Notes: generated by a model not told the origin, from the sequence alone. Counted from the stretch's first letter, positions 1 to 8,109 are shown. The stretch: DNA of 32,165 nucleotides from Myxococcaceae bacterium (GCA_905339255.1 CAJPFO010000192.1:1-32165); one strand, 5' to 3'. A program made the numbers and translations.

Positions 1-30
1 TCGGTCCGAGGAGCCCGAACGCCCCCATGA
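1..30 (+). CDS. 3' end of upstream gene (probably pstA), partial
   Basis: The frame beginning at base 1 reads nine codons and stops at the TGA at 28-30. That TGA overlaps the pstB ATG at 27 in an ATGA arrangement, typical of translational coupling. In the usual pst operon order the gene before pstB is pstA, the permease subunit, so this is probably its C-terminus. Nine residues are too few to confirm that from sequence. Confidence 0.4.
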   Translation, partial: SVRGARTPP

Positions 31-818
31 CCACGCCCACGGCGGATCCCGCTCCGAAGCGGGGCGAGACGCTCCTCGCCTGTGAGCGTCTGTCGCTCTG
101 GTACGGCTCGTCGCAGGCTCTCTCGGACGTCTCGATCGGGATCGAGGAGCACAAGATCACGGCGTTCATCGGGCCCTCGGGTTGCGGCAAGTCGACGCTG
201 CTGCGCTGCCTGAACCGGATGAACGACCTCGTCGATGGGGTGCGGATCGAAGGAAAGATCCTCTTCCGCGGCGTCGATGTCCGGGCCCCCGAAGTCGACG
301 TGAACCAGCTCCGCACACGGATCGGGATGGTCTTCCAGAAGTCCAACCCGTTTCCGAAGTCGATCTTCGAGAACGTCGCGTACGGGCCGCGGGTCCACGG
401 CGAGAAGGACAAGGCCGCCCTCGATGAGATCGTCGAGAGGAGCCTGCGGGGAGCCGCGCTCTGGGACGAGGTGAAGGATCGCCTCGACGAGAGCGCGCTC
501 GGGCTCTCGGGAGGCCAGCAACAGCGCCTTTGCATCGCGCGGGCGATCGCCGTCGAGCCCGAGGTGATCCTGCTCGACGAGCCTTGTTCCGCACTCGATC
601 CGATCGCCACGGCGAAGATCGAGGAGCTCATGCAGGAGCTCAAGGATCGCTACACGATGGTGATCGTCACCCACAACATGCAGCAGGCGGCCCGGGTCTC
701 CGAGTACACGGCATTCCTCTACCTCGGGCGGCTCGTCGAGTTCGGGGAGACCGGCCAGCTCTTCGTCAAGCCTCGCGAGAAGCAGACCGAGGATTACATC
801 ACGGGCCGTTTCGGCTGA
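27..818 (+). CDS. pstB: Phosphate ABC transporter ATP-binding protein PstB
   Basis: Cytoplasmic ATPase subunit of the high-affinity phosphate importer PstSCAB. The 263-residue length is normal for PstB. Visible motifs are Walker [10 protein letters not shown] (about 49-57), the Q-loop in [14 protein letters not shown] (about 100-112), the PstB-type signature LSGGQQQRL (about 160-168), Walker [13 protein letters not shown] (about 181-192) and the switch histidine in VTHNM (about 216). The SNPFPKSI stretch and the doubled glutamines after the signature separate PstB from other ABC ATPases. The start overlaps the stop of the preceding gene. The last 20 bases overlap the 3' end of the convergent phoR gene. 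No phoU follows, although it often sits directly after pstB. Confidence 0.97.
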   Translation: MTTPTADPAPKRGETLLACERLSLWYGSSQALSDVSIGIEEHKITAFIGPSGCGKSTLLRCLNRMNDLVDGVRIEGKILFRGVDVRAPEVDVNQLRTRIGMVFQKSNPFPKSIFENVAYGPRVHGEKDKAALDEIVERSLRGAALWDEVKDRLDESALGLSGGQQQRLCIARAIAVEPEVILLDEPCSALDPIATAKIEELMQELKDRYTMVIVTHNMQQAARVSEYTAFLYLGRLVEFGETGQLFVKPREKQTEDYITGRFG

Positions 819-2115
819 TCGGCGCCCGCGGCAGCGTGAAGGCGAAAGTCGATCCGCGCCCGACCTCGCTCGAGACCGAGATGTCCCCGTCCATCGCCTG
901 GACGAGGTGCTTGACGATCGAGAGGCCGAGTCCCGTTCCGCCGAGGTCGCGAGAGCGCGCCTTCTCGACGCGGTAGAAGCGCTCGAAGATCCGCGGAAGA
1001 TCCTCGTCGGGGATCCCGATCCCGTCGTCCTGCACCTCGACCCGGATGCCGTCGTGCGCATCGCTCACGCGAACCTCGAGGTGCCCTCCGGAGTTCGTGT
1101 ACTTGGCGGCATTGTCGAGGAGGTTCGTGAGCACCTGCTCGACGGCACGGCGATCGGCGAGCGCCTCTCCGGGAGCCTCGTCGATGAGCTTCACGCCGAG
1201 CGACTTCGCGCGGAGCTGCGGCTCCATTCCCGCCATCACGCTCGCGGCCACGCGCCCGACGTCGACGGCGGTTCGCTGCAGCGGGACCTTCCGGCTCTCG
1301 ATCCGCGAGAGCTCGAGCAGGTCGTCGATCAGGTTCGAGAGCCGGTCGGCGTGCTTCAGGATCACACCGAGGTACTTGTCGACGTCGGCAGGCGGAACGT
1401 CTCCCGAGAGGAGCGTCTCTGCGAAACCCCGGACGGCCGTGAGCGGGGTCTTGAGCTCGTGCGAGACGTTCGCGACGAAGTCGCGACGCATGTTCTCGAG
1501 CCGGCGGACGTCCGAGACGTCGTGGAAGACCGCGACCGTTCCGAGCCGCGGGCCACTCGCGGGGAACGCCACCGCGTTCATGAGGATGCTGCGCTCCTCG
1601 GCTCCCGCCACCTGGATCTCGGCCGAAACGAGCTCCTGCGTCGAAGCCGCGGCCCGGAGCACATCACCCACTCCCGCATGCCGGATCACCTCGAGCGGAG
1701 TCCGGCCCGTGACTTCCCCCCAGGCCGAGAACATCTGCCGAAGCCGCGGATTTGCGAGAACGATCCTCCCGGTGGCGTTCACGACGAGCACGCCCTCGAC
1801 CATTCCGCCGAGCACCGCCTGGAGCTGCTCTTTCTCGGAATCGGCCTGTGCGATCCGCGCCGAGACGGCATCGGCCGCGTGGTCGAGCGCATCGGCGATC
1901 GGACGCCCGGGGCCCGTCCGCCAGCGGAGGCGCCTTTCCATGTCGCCGGCGGCACGCGCCACCGCGAAACGGCCGATCTCCTCGAGCGGCCGCAGCAGCG
2001 CTCTTCCGAAGAGCGCTGCGAGGAGCGCAGCGCCTCCGGCGGCGAACGCGAGCCCGGCCGCGGGATCGAAGCGCGAGAGCGCCCCAACGCCCGCCGCGAA
2101 AACGAGGAGCGCCAA
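799..2115 (-). CDS. phoR: Phosphate regulon sensor histidine kinase PhoR
   Basis: Membrane histidine kinase that autophosphorylates and passes phosphate to PhoB; it lies directly downstream of phoB on the same strand. Order seen: two short hydrophobic segments at the N-terminus (to about residue 40), a HAMP-like linker, a PAS domain (about 95-200), HisKA with the phospho-acceptor His219 in [15 protein letters not shown], then an HATPase_c domain with the N box NLLDNAAKY and G boxes DDGIGI and GGTGLGLSI. There is no periplasmic sensor domain, as is common in PhoR. The TTG start given here has no ribosome site and cuts the first membrane helix short. A CTG at 2154, in frame and five bases after GGAGG (2160-2164), would restore the helix and may be the true start. 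The 3' end overlaps pstB by 20 bases tail to tail. Confidence 0.9.
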   Translation of the reverse strand: MALLVFAAGVGALSRFDPAAGLAFAAGGAALLAALFGRALLRPLEEIGRFAVARAAGDMERRLRWRTGPGRPIADALDHAADAVSARIAQADSEKEQLQAVLGGMVEGVLVVNATGRIVLANPRLRQMFSAWGEVTGRTPLEVIRHAGVGDVLRAAASTQELVSAEIQVAGAEERSILMNAVAFPASGPRLGTVAVFHDVSDVRRLENMRRDFVANVSHELKTPLTAVRGFAETLLSGDVPPADVDKYLGVILKHADRLSNLIDDLLELSRIESRKVPLQRTAVDVGRVAASVMAGMEPQLRAKSLGVKLIDEAPGEALADRRAVEQVLTNLLDNAAKYTNSGGHLEVRVSDAHDGIRVEVQDDGIGIPDEDLPRIFERFYRVEKARSRDLGGTGLGLSIVKHLVQAMDGDISVSSEVGRGSTFAFTLPRAPISRNGP

Positions 2116-2171
2116 GAAGACGATGCCGCGGGAGAGAAGGCCCTGGTTCGGCAGAGGGACCTCCGTTCGGT

Positions 2172-2852
2172 CTACTCCGCGAATCGATAGCCCACTCCGC
2201 GAACGGTCTCGATCAGGTCTCCGGCAGGGCCGAGCTTCTCCCGGAGACGCTTCAGGTGGGTATCGATGGTCCGGCTCGTGACGGTGATCTCGGAGCCCCA
2301 GACCTCGTCGAGGAGGCGTTCGCGCGTCATCACCCGCCCGGGCTTCGCCATGAGGGTCGAAAGCAGACGGAACTCCTTCGCCGTCAGCTCGATCTCCTCG
2401 CCTTCGACGAAGCAGCGGTGGCGGTCGGGGTCGACGCGAAGCGCACCGTGCTCGATGATCGAGCCCGCGGCCGGAGGGCCGGCGCGCCGCCGCAACACGG
2501 CACGCACGCGAAGCGTGAGCTCCCTCGGACTGAAGGGCTTCGCGACGTAGTCGTCCGCGCCGAGCTCGAAGCCGACCACGCGATCGACCTCTTCGGATTT
2601 CGCCGTGAGCATCAGGATCGGAAGCTCGGCGAGCGACGGGTCGCTCCGGATCTGACGGCAGATGTCGTTTCCCGATACGTCGGGGAGCATCAGATCGAGG
2701 ACCACGAGGTCCGGAGCTGCGTTCTTCAGTTGTTCGAGGCCTTCGCGCCCCGAGGTCGCCGTCGTCACCTGGAAGCCGGCCTGGGTCAGGTTGAAGCGGA
2801 CGAGCTCGAGGAGATCCGGCTCGTCATCGACTACGAGGATCCGGGCGCTCAT
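2172..2852 (-). CDS. phoB: Phosphate regulon response regulator PhoB
   Basis: OmpR/PhoB-family response regulator of 226 residues. The receiver domain (1-120) carries the acidic pair DDE near 9-11, the phospho-acceptor Asp53 in VVLDLMLPD, Thr82 in MLTAK and Lys104 in VAKPFS. A winged-helix Trans_reg_C domain follows (about 130-226), with the expected recognition-helix region VTSRTIDTHLKRLREKLG. It is co-transcribed with phoR, which starts 17-56 bases downstream depending on which phoR start is used, and the pair faces pstB. Phosphorylated PhoB normally activates pst genes under phosphate starvation. A Pho-box-like repeat lies at 2926-2943 upstream. No clear Shine-Dalgarno sequence precedes the ATG. 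Confidence 0.95.
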   Translation of the reverse strand: MSARILVVDDEPDLLELVRFNLTQAGFQVTTATSGREGLEQLKNAAPDLVVLDLMLPDVSGNDICRQIRSDPSLAELPILMLTAKSEEVDRVVGFELGADDYVAKPFSPRELTLRVRAVLRRRAGPPAAGSIIEHGALRVDPDRHRCFVEGEEIELTAKEFRLLSTLMAKPGRVMTRERLLDEVWGSEITVTSRTIDTHLKRLREKLGPAGDLIETVRGVGYRFAE

Positions 2853-2925
2853 CTGGGGCGAAGTCTAGTGCGGCGCCCGGGGTCGGCACGAGCCCGCTCC
2901 CCGATATCCCGGGAACGTCGGCCCC

Positions 2926-2943
2926 CCGTCACGAGCCCGTCAC
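2926..2943 (+). promoter_or_regulatory. Pho-box-like direct repeat
   Basis: Two copies of CCGTCAC separated by the four bases GAGC give the 7+4+7 layout of a PhoB binding site (consensus half CTGTCAT or CTGTCAC). Each half differs from the consensus at position 2. It lies about 75-90 bases upstream of phoB, which suggests autoregulation. However, it points away from phoB and abuts the nrdJ terminator, so it may be coincidental. Confidence 0.35.
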
Positions 2944-2951
2944 AAAACCAA

Positions 2952-2985
2952 GAGAGCGGAGAGGGCCGAAACCCTCTCCGCTCTC
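2952..2985 (-). terminator. Rho-independent terminator of nrdJ
   Basis: A perfect 14-bp inverted repeat (arms 2952-2965 and 2972-2985) with a 6-base loop. Read on the minus strand, it is followed at once by TTGGTTTTG, a T-rich tract, so it terminates leftward transcription from nrdJ. A second, smaller hairpin (7-bp arms, 2990-2996 and 3007-3013) lies between it and the nrdJ stop codon. It separates nrdJ from phoB transcription. Confidence 0.85.
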
Positions 2986-3038
2986 CCCCGTGTCTCACCC
3001 CCCAGAGAGACACCGGAAGCGCGAAGTTGCGCCCTGGA

Positions 3039-5984
3039 TCAGCTACAGCCGCTCGTCCCGCCGCAGTTCGGGCACTTGTAACAGGCGCCGTTGCGGATCA
3101 TGATCGACCCGCAGTCGCTGCACGACGGCGCGTCGGCCTGGTTGATGATGCCGTAGACCGTCCCCTCCGGACGGATCCCGGAGCCGCCCGCCACCACGGC
3201 GCGAAGCGGCGTCGAAAGCCCCGCCGCCTCGGCGTCGGTCTCCTGCTCGTCGGCCACCACCGCTTCGCCCGAGAGGAAGCGGTTTCCGAGGTAGCGGAAG
3301 ACGTAATCGGTCACCGACTTCGCGATCGGGATCTCGCGGTTGTTGGTGAAGCCCGCCGGCTCGAAACGCGTGTGGCTGAACTTGTCGACGAGCGCCTTGA
3401 GCGGCACGCCGTACTGGAGCGCGATCGACGTCATCGTCGCGATCGTGTCCATGAGCCCCGAGACGGTGCTCCCCTCCTTCGCCATCTTCAAGAAGATCTC
3501 GCCGGGGGCCCCGTCCTCGTAGGTCCCGACCGTCAAGTAGCCTTCGTGGCCGGCGATCGAGAACTTGTGCGTGAGCGCCTGGCGCTCGTCCGCGAGCTTG
3601 CGGCGCTGCGGCCGGATCTCGGTGACGGTGGCCTTCTTCTCGTCCTTTCCGGCGTTGAGCGGCTGGGTTCGCTTGCTTCCGTCCCGGTAGACGGCCAGCG
3701 CCTTCAGGCCGAGCTTCCAGCCTTCGATGTAGGCCATCATGATGTCGTCTGCCGACGCATCCTCGGGCAGGTTCACGGTCTTGCTGATCGCGCCGGAAAG
3801 GAAGGGCTGCACCGCCCCCATCATCCGGACGTGGCCCATCCAGTGGATCGAACGCGTCCCGTTGCGGGCACGGAACGCACAATCGAACACCGGCAGGTGC
3901 TCGTCGCGAAGCCCCGGCGCCCCCTCGATCGTCTCGTTCGAATCGACGTGAGCGATGATCGCGGCGGTCTGCGTCTCGTCGTAGCCGATCTTGCGAAGCG
4001 CCATCGGCACCGTGTTGTTCACGATCTTGAGCATCCCGCCGCCGACGAGCTTCTTGTACTTGACGAGCGCGATGTCGGGCTCGACCCCGGTGGTGTCGCA
4101 GTCCATCATGAACGCGATCGTTCCGGTCGGCGCGAGAACCGTGACCTGCGCGTTCTTGAAACCGGAGCGCTCTCCGGTCTCCCGCGCGTGCTTCCAGGCT
4201 TCGCGCGAGGCGCGAAGCAGATCCGCCGGCACCCCATCGGGAGAGAGCGACTCCGCCGCCGCGCGGTGCATGTCGATCACTTCGAGGAAGGGCTTGCGAT
4301 TCATGCGGTAGCGCGGGAAGGGCCCCATCGCTCCCGCGATCTCCGCCGACGTCGCGTACGCCTCGCCGCACATGAGCGAGGTGATCGCTGCAGCGAGGTT
4401 GCGTCCGGCATCGCTGTCGTAGGGGAGCCCCGAGCTCATGAGCAGCGCGCCGAGGTTGGCGTAGCCGAGGCCGAGCGGCCGGTAGAGGTGGCTGTTGCGG
4501 GCGATCTTCTGCGTCGGGTAATCGGCGTGATCGACGAGGATCTCCATCGCCAGGATCGCCACCGCGACGGCGCGGCGGAAGGCCTCGACCTCGAACGCGC
4601 CGTTCTCGTCGACGAAGCGCATCAGGTTCAAGCTCGCGAGATTGCACGCCGTATCGTCGAGGAACATGTACTCCGAGCAGGGGTTGCTCGAGTGGATCCG
4701 GCCCGACGCCTTGCAGGGATTCCAGCGGTTGATCGTCGTGTCGTACTGGATTCCCGGGTCTCCGCAGACGTGTGCGGCTTCGGCCATCTCGTTCATGACT
4801 TCGCGCGCGCGAAGCGTGTCCATCACCTGGCCCGTCGTGACGGCACGCGTCTCGTAGCTGCGGTCGTCGAGGACGGCCCGCATGAAACCGTCCGTGACCC
4901 GGACGGAGTGGTTGGCGTTCTGGTAGTAGATCGAGTCGTAGGCGCCGCCGGGGACGTTGAACCCCCCGTCGTAACCAGCGTCGATCAGCGACCAGGCCTT
5001 CTTCTCCTCGTCGGCCTTGCTGTGGATGAACTCGCGGATGTCGGGATGATCGACGTTCAGGATCACCATCTTGGCGGCGCGCCGCGTCTTGCCGCCCGAC
5101 TTCACCACGCCCGCGAAGGCGTCGAAGCCGCGCATGAACGAGACCGGCCCCGAGGCCGTTCCTCCGCCCGCGAGGGGCTCGCGCGAAGAACGGATCTTCG
5201 AGAGGTTCGAGCCCGTTCCGGAGCCGCCCTTGAAGAGCATCGCCTCCGTCTTGGCGAGATCCATGATCGAGTCCATGGTGTCCTCGACCGAGTTGATGAA
5301 GCAGGCGCTCGCCTGCTGCGGGGTCCCCTCGACGCCGAGGTTGAACCAGACGGGGCTGTTGAAGGAGAGGCGCTGGTTCACGAGCAGCCAGGCGAGTTCG
5401 TCCCGGAACGCTGCCCCGGCCTCCTCGGACGCGAAGTAGCCCGACTTCGAACCCCATTCGTGGATGCGGCCGACCACGCGGCCGACGAGCTGCTTCACGC
5501 TCCGCTCGCGCTCGGGCGTTCCCACGTGGCCGCGGAAATACTTCGAAACCACCACGTTGGTGGCGAGCTGCGACCAGCTGCGCGGGATCTCGCAGTCGGT
5601 CTGCTCGAAGAGCGTCTGGCCCTGCTCGTTCGCGATCCGGGCGGTTCGAAGCTCCCAATCGACCGAATCGAAGGGGTCGTCGCCGGCGCGGCTGAAGTGG
5701 CGCGGGACCTCGAGGCCTCGGACGCTCGGTTCTCGGCTCGCGCGCGCCCCGACGGGTCGCAGATGCCCCCCGACCTCCGCGGCGCCGTCGATCTCGTTCC
5801 CGCCCACGTCCGACGTCCTCTCCACCACCGGGCCCCCCTTCGCCCGCCCCGCCGATCCCCACCAGCAGAACGAGCGCCCCTTTGCGACGTCCACGCCCGG
5901 CTCGCACTGCGCGGCCGGATCCGGAGACGAAAGGGCTCCGGCGGAGTCCGCCGGAGCCCCCCGAGCGCGAGTCGGGTCCTCCAT
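3039..5984 (-). CDS. nrdJ: Adenosylcobalamin-dependent (class II) ribonucleoside-diphosphate reductase
   Basis: Reduces ribonucleotides to deoxyribonucleotides with a thiyl radical generated from coenzyme B12. Visible features are QRLSFNSPVWFNLG (about 204-217), the first redox cysteine in ASACFINS (about 228), the active-site motif NPCSE (Asn434, Cys436, Glu438), a TSCPD-like region, and a C-terminal zinc ribbon with two CxxC pairs (about 955-978). The protein ends in GCS. Family-like sequence begins only near residue 92 (EVPRHFSRAGDDPF), so the first 60-90 residues are probably not translated. A GTG at 5807 preceded by GAGAGGA is a reasonable alternative start. The gene is monocistronic, with its own promoter and NrdR box upstream and a strong terminator downstream. 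Confidence 0.93.
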   Translation of the reverse strand: MEDPTRARGAPADSAGALSSPDPAAQCEPGVDVAKGRSFCWWGSAGRAKGGPVVERTSDVGGNEIDGAAEVGGHLRPVGARASREPSVRGLEVPRHFSRAGDDPFDSVDWELRTARIANEQGQTLFEQTDCEIPRSWSQLATNVVVSKYFRGHVGTPERERSVKQLVGRVVGRIHEWGSKSGYFASEEAGAAFRDELAWLLVNQRLSFNSPVWFNLGVEGTPQQASACFINSVEDTMDSIMDLAKTEAMLFKGGSGTGSNLSKIRSSREPLAGGGTASGPVSFMRGFDAFAGVVKSGGKTRRAAKMVILNVDHPDIREFIHSKADEEKKAWSLIDAGYDGGFNVPGGAYDSIYYQNANHSVRVTDGFMRAVLDDRSYETRAVTTGQVMDTLRAREVMNEMAEAAHVCGDPGIQYDTTINRWNPCKASGRIHSSNPCSEYMFLDDTACNLASLNLMRFVDENGAFEVEAFRRAVAVAILAMEILVDHADYPTQKIARNSHLYRPLGLGYANLGALLMSSGLPYDSDAGRNLAAAITSLMCGEAYATSAEIAGAMGPFPRYRMNRKPFLEVIDMHRAAAESLSPDGVPADLLRASREAWKHARETGERSGFKNAQVTVLAPTGTIAFMMDCDTTGVEPDIALVKYKKLVGGGMLKIVNNTVPMALRKIGYDETQTAAIIAHVDSNETIEGAPGLRDEHLPVFDCAFRARNGTRSIHWMGHVRMMGAVQPFLSGAISKTVNLPEDASADDIMMAYIEGWKLGLKALAVYRDGSKRTQPLNAGKDEKKATVTEIRPQRRKLADERQALTHKFSIAGHEGYLTVGTYEDGAPGEIFLKMAKEGSTVSGLMDTIATMTSIALQYGVPLKALVDKFSHTRFEPAGFTNNREIPIAKSVTDYVFRYLGNRFLSGEAVVADEQETDAEAAGLSTPLRAVVAGGSGIRPEGTVYGIINQADAPSCSDCGSIMIRNGACYKCPNCGGTSGCS

Positions 5985-6070
5985 CCCTTCTCGAGCCCGT
6001 ATCCCTGAAGCGACCGCCTATCGAACCCCCCCAGGCCGCTCCAGGGACGTTCACATCCCCACGACCCATG

Positions 6071-6099
6071 GATTTACTCCTGTCGGCGCGACGAGTCAA
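6071..6099 (-). promoter_or_regulatory. Predicted sigma70-type promoter of nrdJ
   Basis: On the minus strand, TTGACT (6094-6099) is followed after 17 bases by TAAATC (6071-6076). The -35 matches five of six consensus bases and the -10 is weaker. It would start transcription near 6064, upstream of both candidate nrdJ start codons. Confidence 0.5.
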
Positions 6100-6114
6100 C
6101 ACAAAATCTGGTGT
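6099..6114. promoter_or_regulatory. NrdR box upstream of nrdJ
   Basis: ACACAAAATCTGGTGT agrees with the 16-base NrdR consensus (acaCwAtATaTwGtgt) at about 13 positions and has intact ACAC/GTGT ends. It touches the -35 element of the predicted nrdJ promoter, a suitable place for repression by the ATP/dATP-sensing repressor NrdR. NrdR usually binds two boxes about 31 bases apart; the equivalent positions here show only weak matches. Confidence 0.6.
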
Positions 6115-6149
6115 CTGATCGGATCGAAGGGCACAAGGGATCGCGGTTC

Positions 6150-6175
6150 CATGCGTGGGCCAAGGCCCACGCATG
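6150..6175. terminator. 26-bp palindrome, possible terminator of the F420 reductase-like gene
   Basis: A perfect 12-bp inverted repeat separated by AA (arms 6150-6161 and 6164-6175). It lies about 30 bases beyond the stop of the leftward gene at 6205 and upstream of the nrdJ promoter. The hairpin is strong but lacks a following T tract, so intrinsic termination is only one possibility. Confidence 0.4.
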
Positions 6176-6204
6176 CGGGCCCTGCCGGCGCGCCCTGGAG
6201 GGGT

Positions 6205-6897
6205 TCAGGCGCTGCGGTCGGGAAGGCCGGTCAGCCGCAGCCCGATGCCCTCGGGCACCCGGTAGCGGATGTTGAGTCCGATCAGCAGGGCCGTGATCGA
6301 CTCGACGATCCGCGCGTTCGCGAGCGGGCCGCCGTCGACGGCCCGCAACCCCTCGACCAGCCCGCAGAGCTCCATCACCGCCTTGCGCGGCGCGGGCGCT
6401 CCCGACACGACCACGTCGCATTCGACCGGATGCTCGAGGTCCCGGAGCCGGTGCGCGGAGACGTTCTGGAACGCCGACACGACATCGACACCCTGCGGTG
6501 TCAAGCTCGCGACGAGCTCCGCGCACGAGCCCTGCCAGACTCCGAGCGTGCGGACCGCGCCGTCTCCGATCGCGGTCGCGAGCGGAACTCCCATCGAGAC
6601 GACGATCTGGCCGGGGCGGAGCGCTTCTTTGATCGCCTTCGTCGTCGAGGCCGTGTGTTCGAAGGGAACCGAAAGGATCACGATCGCCGCTCCCTGCGTC
6701 GCCTCGGAGTTTCCGAAGCCCGAAACGCGCGCGCCGGAGACCGCCTCGGCGACCTCTCGCGCGGCCGTCTCGGCTCGCTCCGGAACCCGCGAGCCGATCC
6801 GGACGTCCCGCCCCGCCTTCGCGAAGCGGAGCGCGAGGCCGAGGCCCTGGTCTCCCGTTCCCCCGAGGATCGCGATCGAATCGTTCGTGTCCGTCAT
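6205..6897 (-). CDS. NADPH-dependent F420 reductase-like protein (NpdG/FNO family)
   Basis: A protein of 230 residues when started at the ATG at 6897. The N-terminal Rossmann fold shows IAILGGTGDQGLGLALRFAKAG, with the GxGxxG-type loop and the IGSRVPERA stretch that binds the NADP phosphate. The conserved family stretches VILSVPFEHT, VSAFQNVSAHRL and CDVVVSGAP are also present. The family transfers hydride between NADPH and coenzyme F420, so the call implies that this organism makes F420. Further upstream in-frame codons exist, but they lead into DNA that encodes the divergent DUF971 gene. The gene is divergent from that neighbour by about 90 bases. Confidence 0.85.
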   Translation of the reverse strand: MTDTNDSIAILGGTGDQGLGLALRFAKAGRDVRIGSRVPERAETAAREVAEAVSGARVSGFGNSEATQGAAIVILSVPFEHTASTTKAIKEALRPGQIVVSMGVPLATAIGDGAVRTLGVWQGSCAELVASLTPQGVDVVSAFQNVSAHRLRDLEHPVECDVVVSGAPAPRKAVMELCGLVEGLRAVDGGPLANARIVESITALLIGLNIRYRVPEGIGLRLTGLPDRSA

Positions 6898-6985
6898 GCG
6901 CAGGATCCTAGAAGACGGCTCCGCGGACCGCACCGAGCCGTCGTCGCGAGCGTGCGATCGCGCGAGCCGCGGATACCCTCGCCGC

Positions 6986-7288
6986 ATGGCCGATCCGAGC
7001 TCGATCACGCCGACGGCGATCCGCCAGGAGGGGCCTCGCGCGCTCTGCATCGTCTGGGCCGACGGACACCGGAGCGTGTACGACGTGCGAGCGCTCCGGC
7101 TCGCCTGCGCGTGTGCACGCTGCGTCGACGAATGGACCGGCGAAGGCCGGCTCGACGAGACGAAGGTCCCAGAAGACGTCCGCCCGATCGAACTCCACCC
7201 GGTCGGCCGCTACGCGATCCAGATCGAGTGGAGCGACGGTCACGCGAGCGGGATCTATCCGTTCCGCAGGCTTCGCGAGCTCGGCTGA
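6986..7288 (+). CDS. DUF971 domain protein
   Basis: A 100-residue protein that is essentially one DUF971 domain (the N-terminal domain also found in gamma-butyrobetaine hydroxylases). Typical features are the early WADGHRSVYDVRALRLACAC segment, the CARCVDEWTGEGRL cysteine region, DVRPIELHPVGRYAIQI and the closing WSDGHASGIYPFRRLREL. In other bacteria the domain is found alone or fused to Mrp/ApbC iron-sulfur carrier proteins, but its biochemical role is not firmly established. The cysteines could hold a metal. The final 34 bases overlap the 3' end of the convergent methyltransferase gene. Confidence 0.85.
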   Translation: MADPSSITPTAIRQEGPRALCIVWADGHRSVYDVRALRLACACARCVDEWTGEGRLDETKVPEDVRPIELHPVGRYAIQIEWSDGHASGIYPFRRLRELG

Positions 7289-8082
7289 TCGTCGGCCCGC
7301 TCGCCGGAGCACGAACCGCGGCGTTCGCTCTTGCGAGCGCAGAAGAGCGCGAGCGGGATCGTCCAGTCGCCGCCCGCGCCGATCTCGAGTGCGTCGCGGA
7401 CCTCGACCGGCGCCGAGACGAGCAGCGCGAGGAGGCGCTCGCGATCGGCGGGGGCGACGTTCATTCGCGCGGTCCAATCGTCGAACTCGAGGCGGACCCC
7501 GAAGGTCGAGAGATGCCGGGCGTCGAGCCCGGCCGCGGCGAGCATCGCCAGCCACTCCGACACGGCATGGTTCCGGACGTGCGACGGATCGCGGAGCAGC
7601 TCGATCGCGTTCAGCCAGGTGTCCTGCACGTCGTCCTCGTAGGAGATCGAATCCTCGACGAGCAGGAGTCCTCCCGGACGAAGCACCCGGGCCATCTCGG
7701 CAATGGCCGCGCGAACGTCCGCGAAGTGATGCGCGCAGACGCGGCACGTGACGAGGTCGAACGCGGCGTCCTCGAAGGGCAGCGCCGCTGCATCGCCGAT
7801 GCGAGCGCTCGGCGGAACGAGCCCGCGCCGCGTGGCCTCCGTCGCGAGCGTCTCGAGCATGGCGGGGGTTGCGTCGAGCGCCGTCACCTCGGCGCCGCGC
7901 TCGACGAACGCGAGCGCGGTCGCTCCGGCTCCTGCGCCGACGTCGAGCACGCGCCGGCCCCGGATCTCGCCGGCGGCGGCGATGAGCGCGTCGAGGTCCG
8001 GCCCCCCGCGATGCACGGCCGAGACGGCGTACGCCGCCGAGGCCGCCGAGAACTGCCGCCGGATCGATTCCGCATGCCGCAC
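7255..8082 (-). CDS. Class I SAM-dependent methyltransferase
   Basis: A 275-residue cytosolic methyltransferase of the Methyltransf_11/UbiE type. SAM-binding motif I is VLDVGAGAGATAL (about 40-52), followed by the acidic end of strand 2 in VTALDATP (about 70-77), motif II AALPFEDAAFDLVTCR (about 100-115) and motif III MARVLRPGGLLLVEDS (about 130-146). The substrate cannot be told from sequence; small-molecule or quinone methylation is typical of this group. GGAGGG lies upstream of the ATG, and a strong promoter (TTGATA-16-TATTAT) overlaps the start of the divergent marR-type gene. That gene therefore probably regulates it. Confidence 0.85.
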   Translation of the reverse strand: MRHAESIRRQFSAASAAYAVSAVHRGGPDLDALIAAAGEIRGRRVLDVGAGAGATALAFVERGAEVTALDATPAMLETLATEATRRGLVPPSARIGDAAALPFEDAAFDLVTCRVCAHHFADVRAAIAEMARVLRPGGLLLVEDSISYEDDVQDTWLNAIELLRDPSHVRNHAVSEWLAMLAAAGLDARHLSTFGVRLEFDDWTARMNVAPADRERLLALLVSAPVEVRDALEIGAGGDWTIPLALFCARKSERRGSCSGERADDQPSSRSLRNG

Positions 8083-8109
8083 GGGACGCCCTCCGCTAGA
8101 TTCATTGCG

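Noticed and set aside
5195-5215. tRNA-like GGTTCGA loop
   Set aside because: It lies inside nrdJ with no acceptor or anticodon stem around it. No tRNA, rRNA or CRISPR array was seen anywhere in the window.
1752-6008. Very long plus-strand open frame (1418 codons) opposite phoR, phoB and nrdJ
   Set aside because: Arg/Asp/Val-rich translation with no domain; it is the mirror of three certain genes in GC-rich DNA where stops are rare.
3043-6174. Second minus-strand frame through nrdJ, considered as the source of a frameshifted N-terminus
   Set aside because: It shows no RNR-like sequence; the nrdJ frame is continuous through all motifs.
5985-6204. Cobalamin riboswitch ahead of nrdJ
   Set aside because: I could not find the conserved B12-box core; the region is explained by a promoter, an NrdR box and a palindrome.
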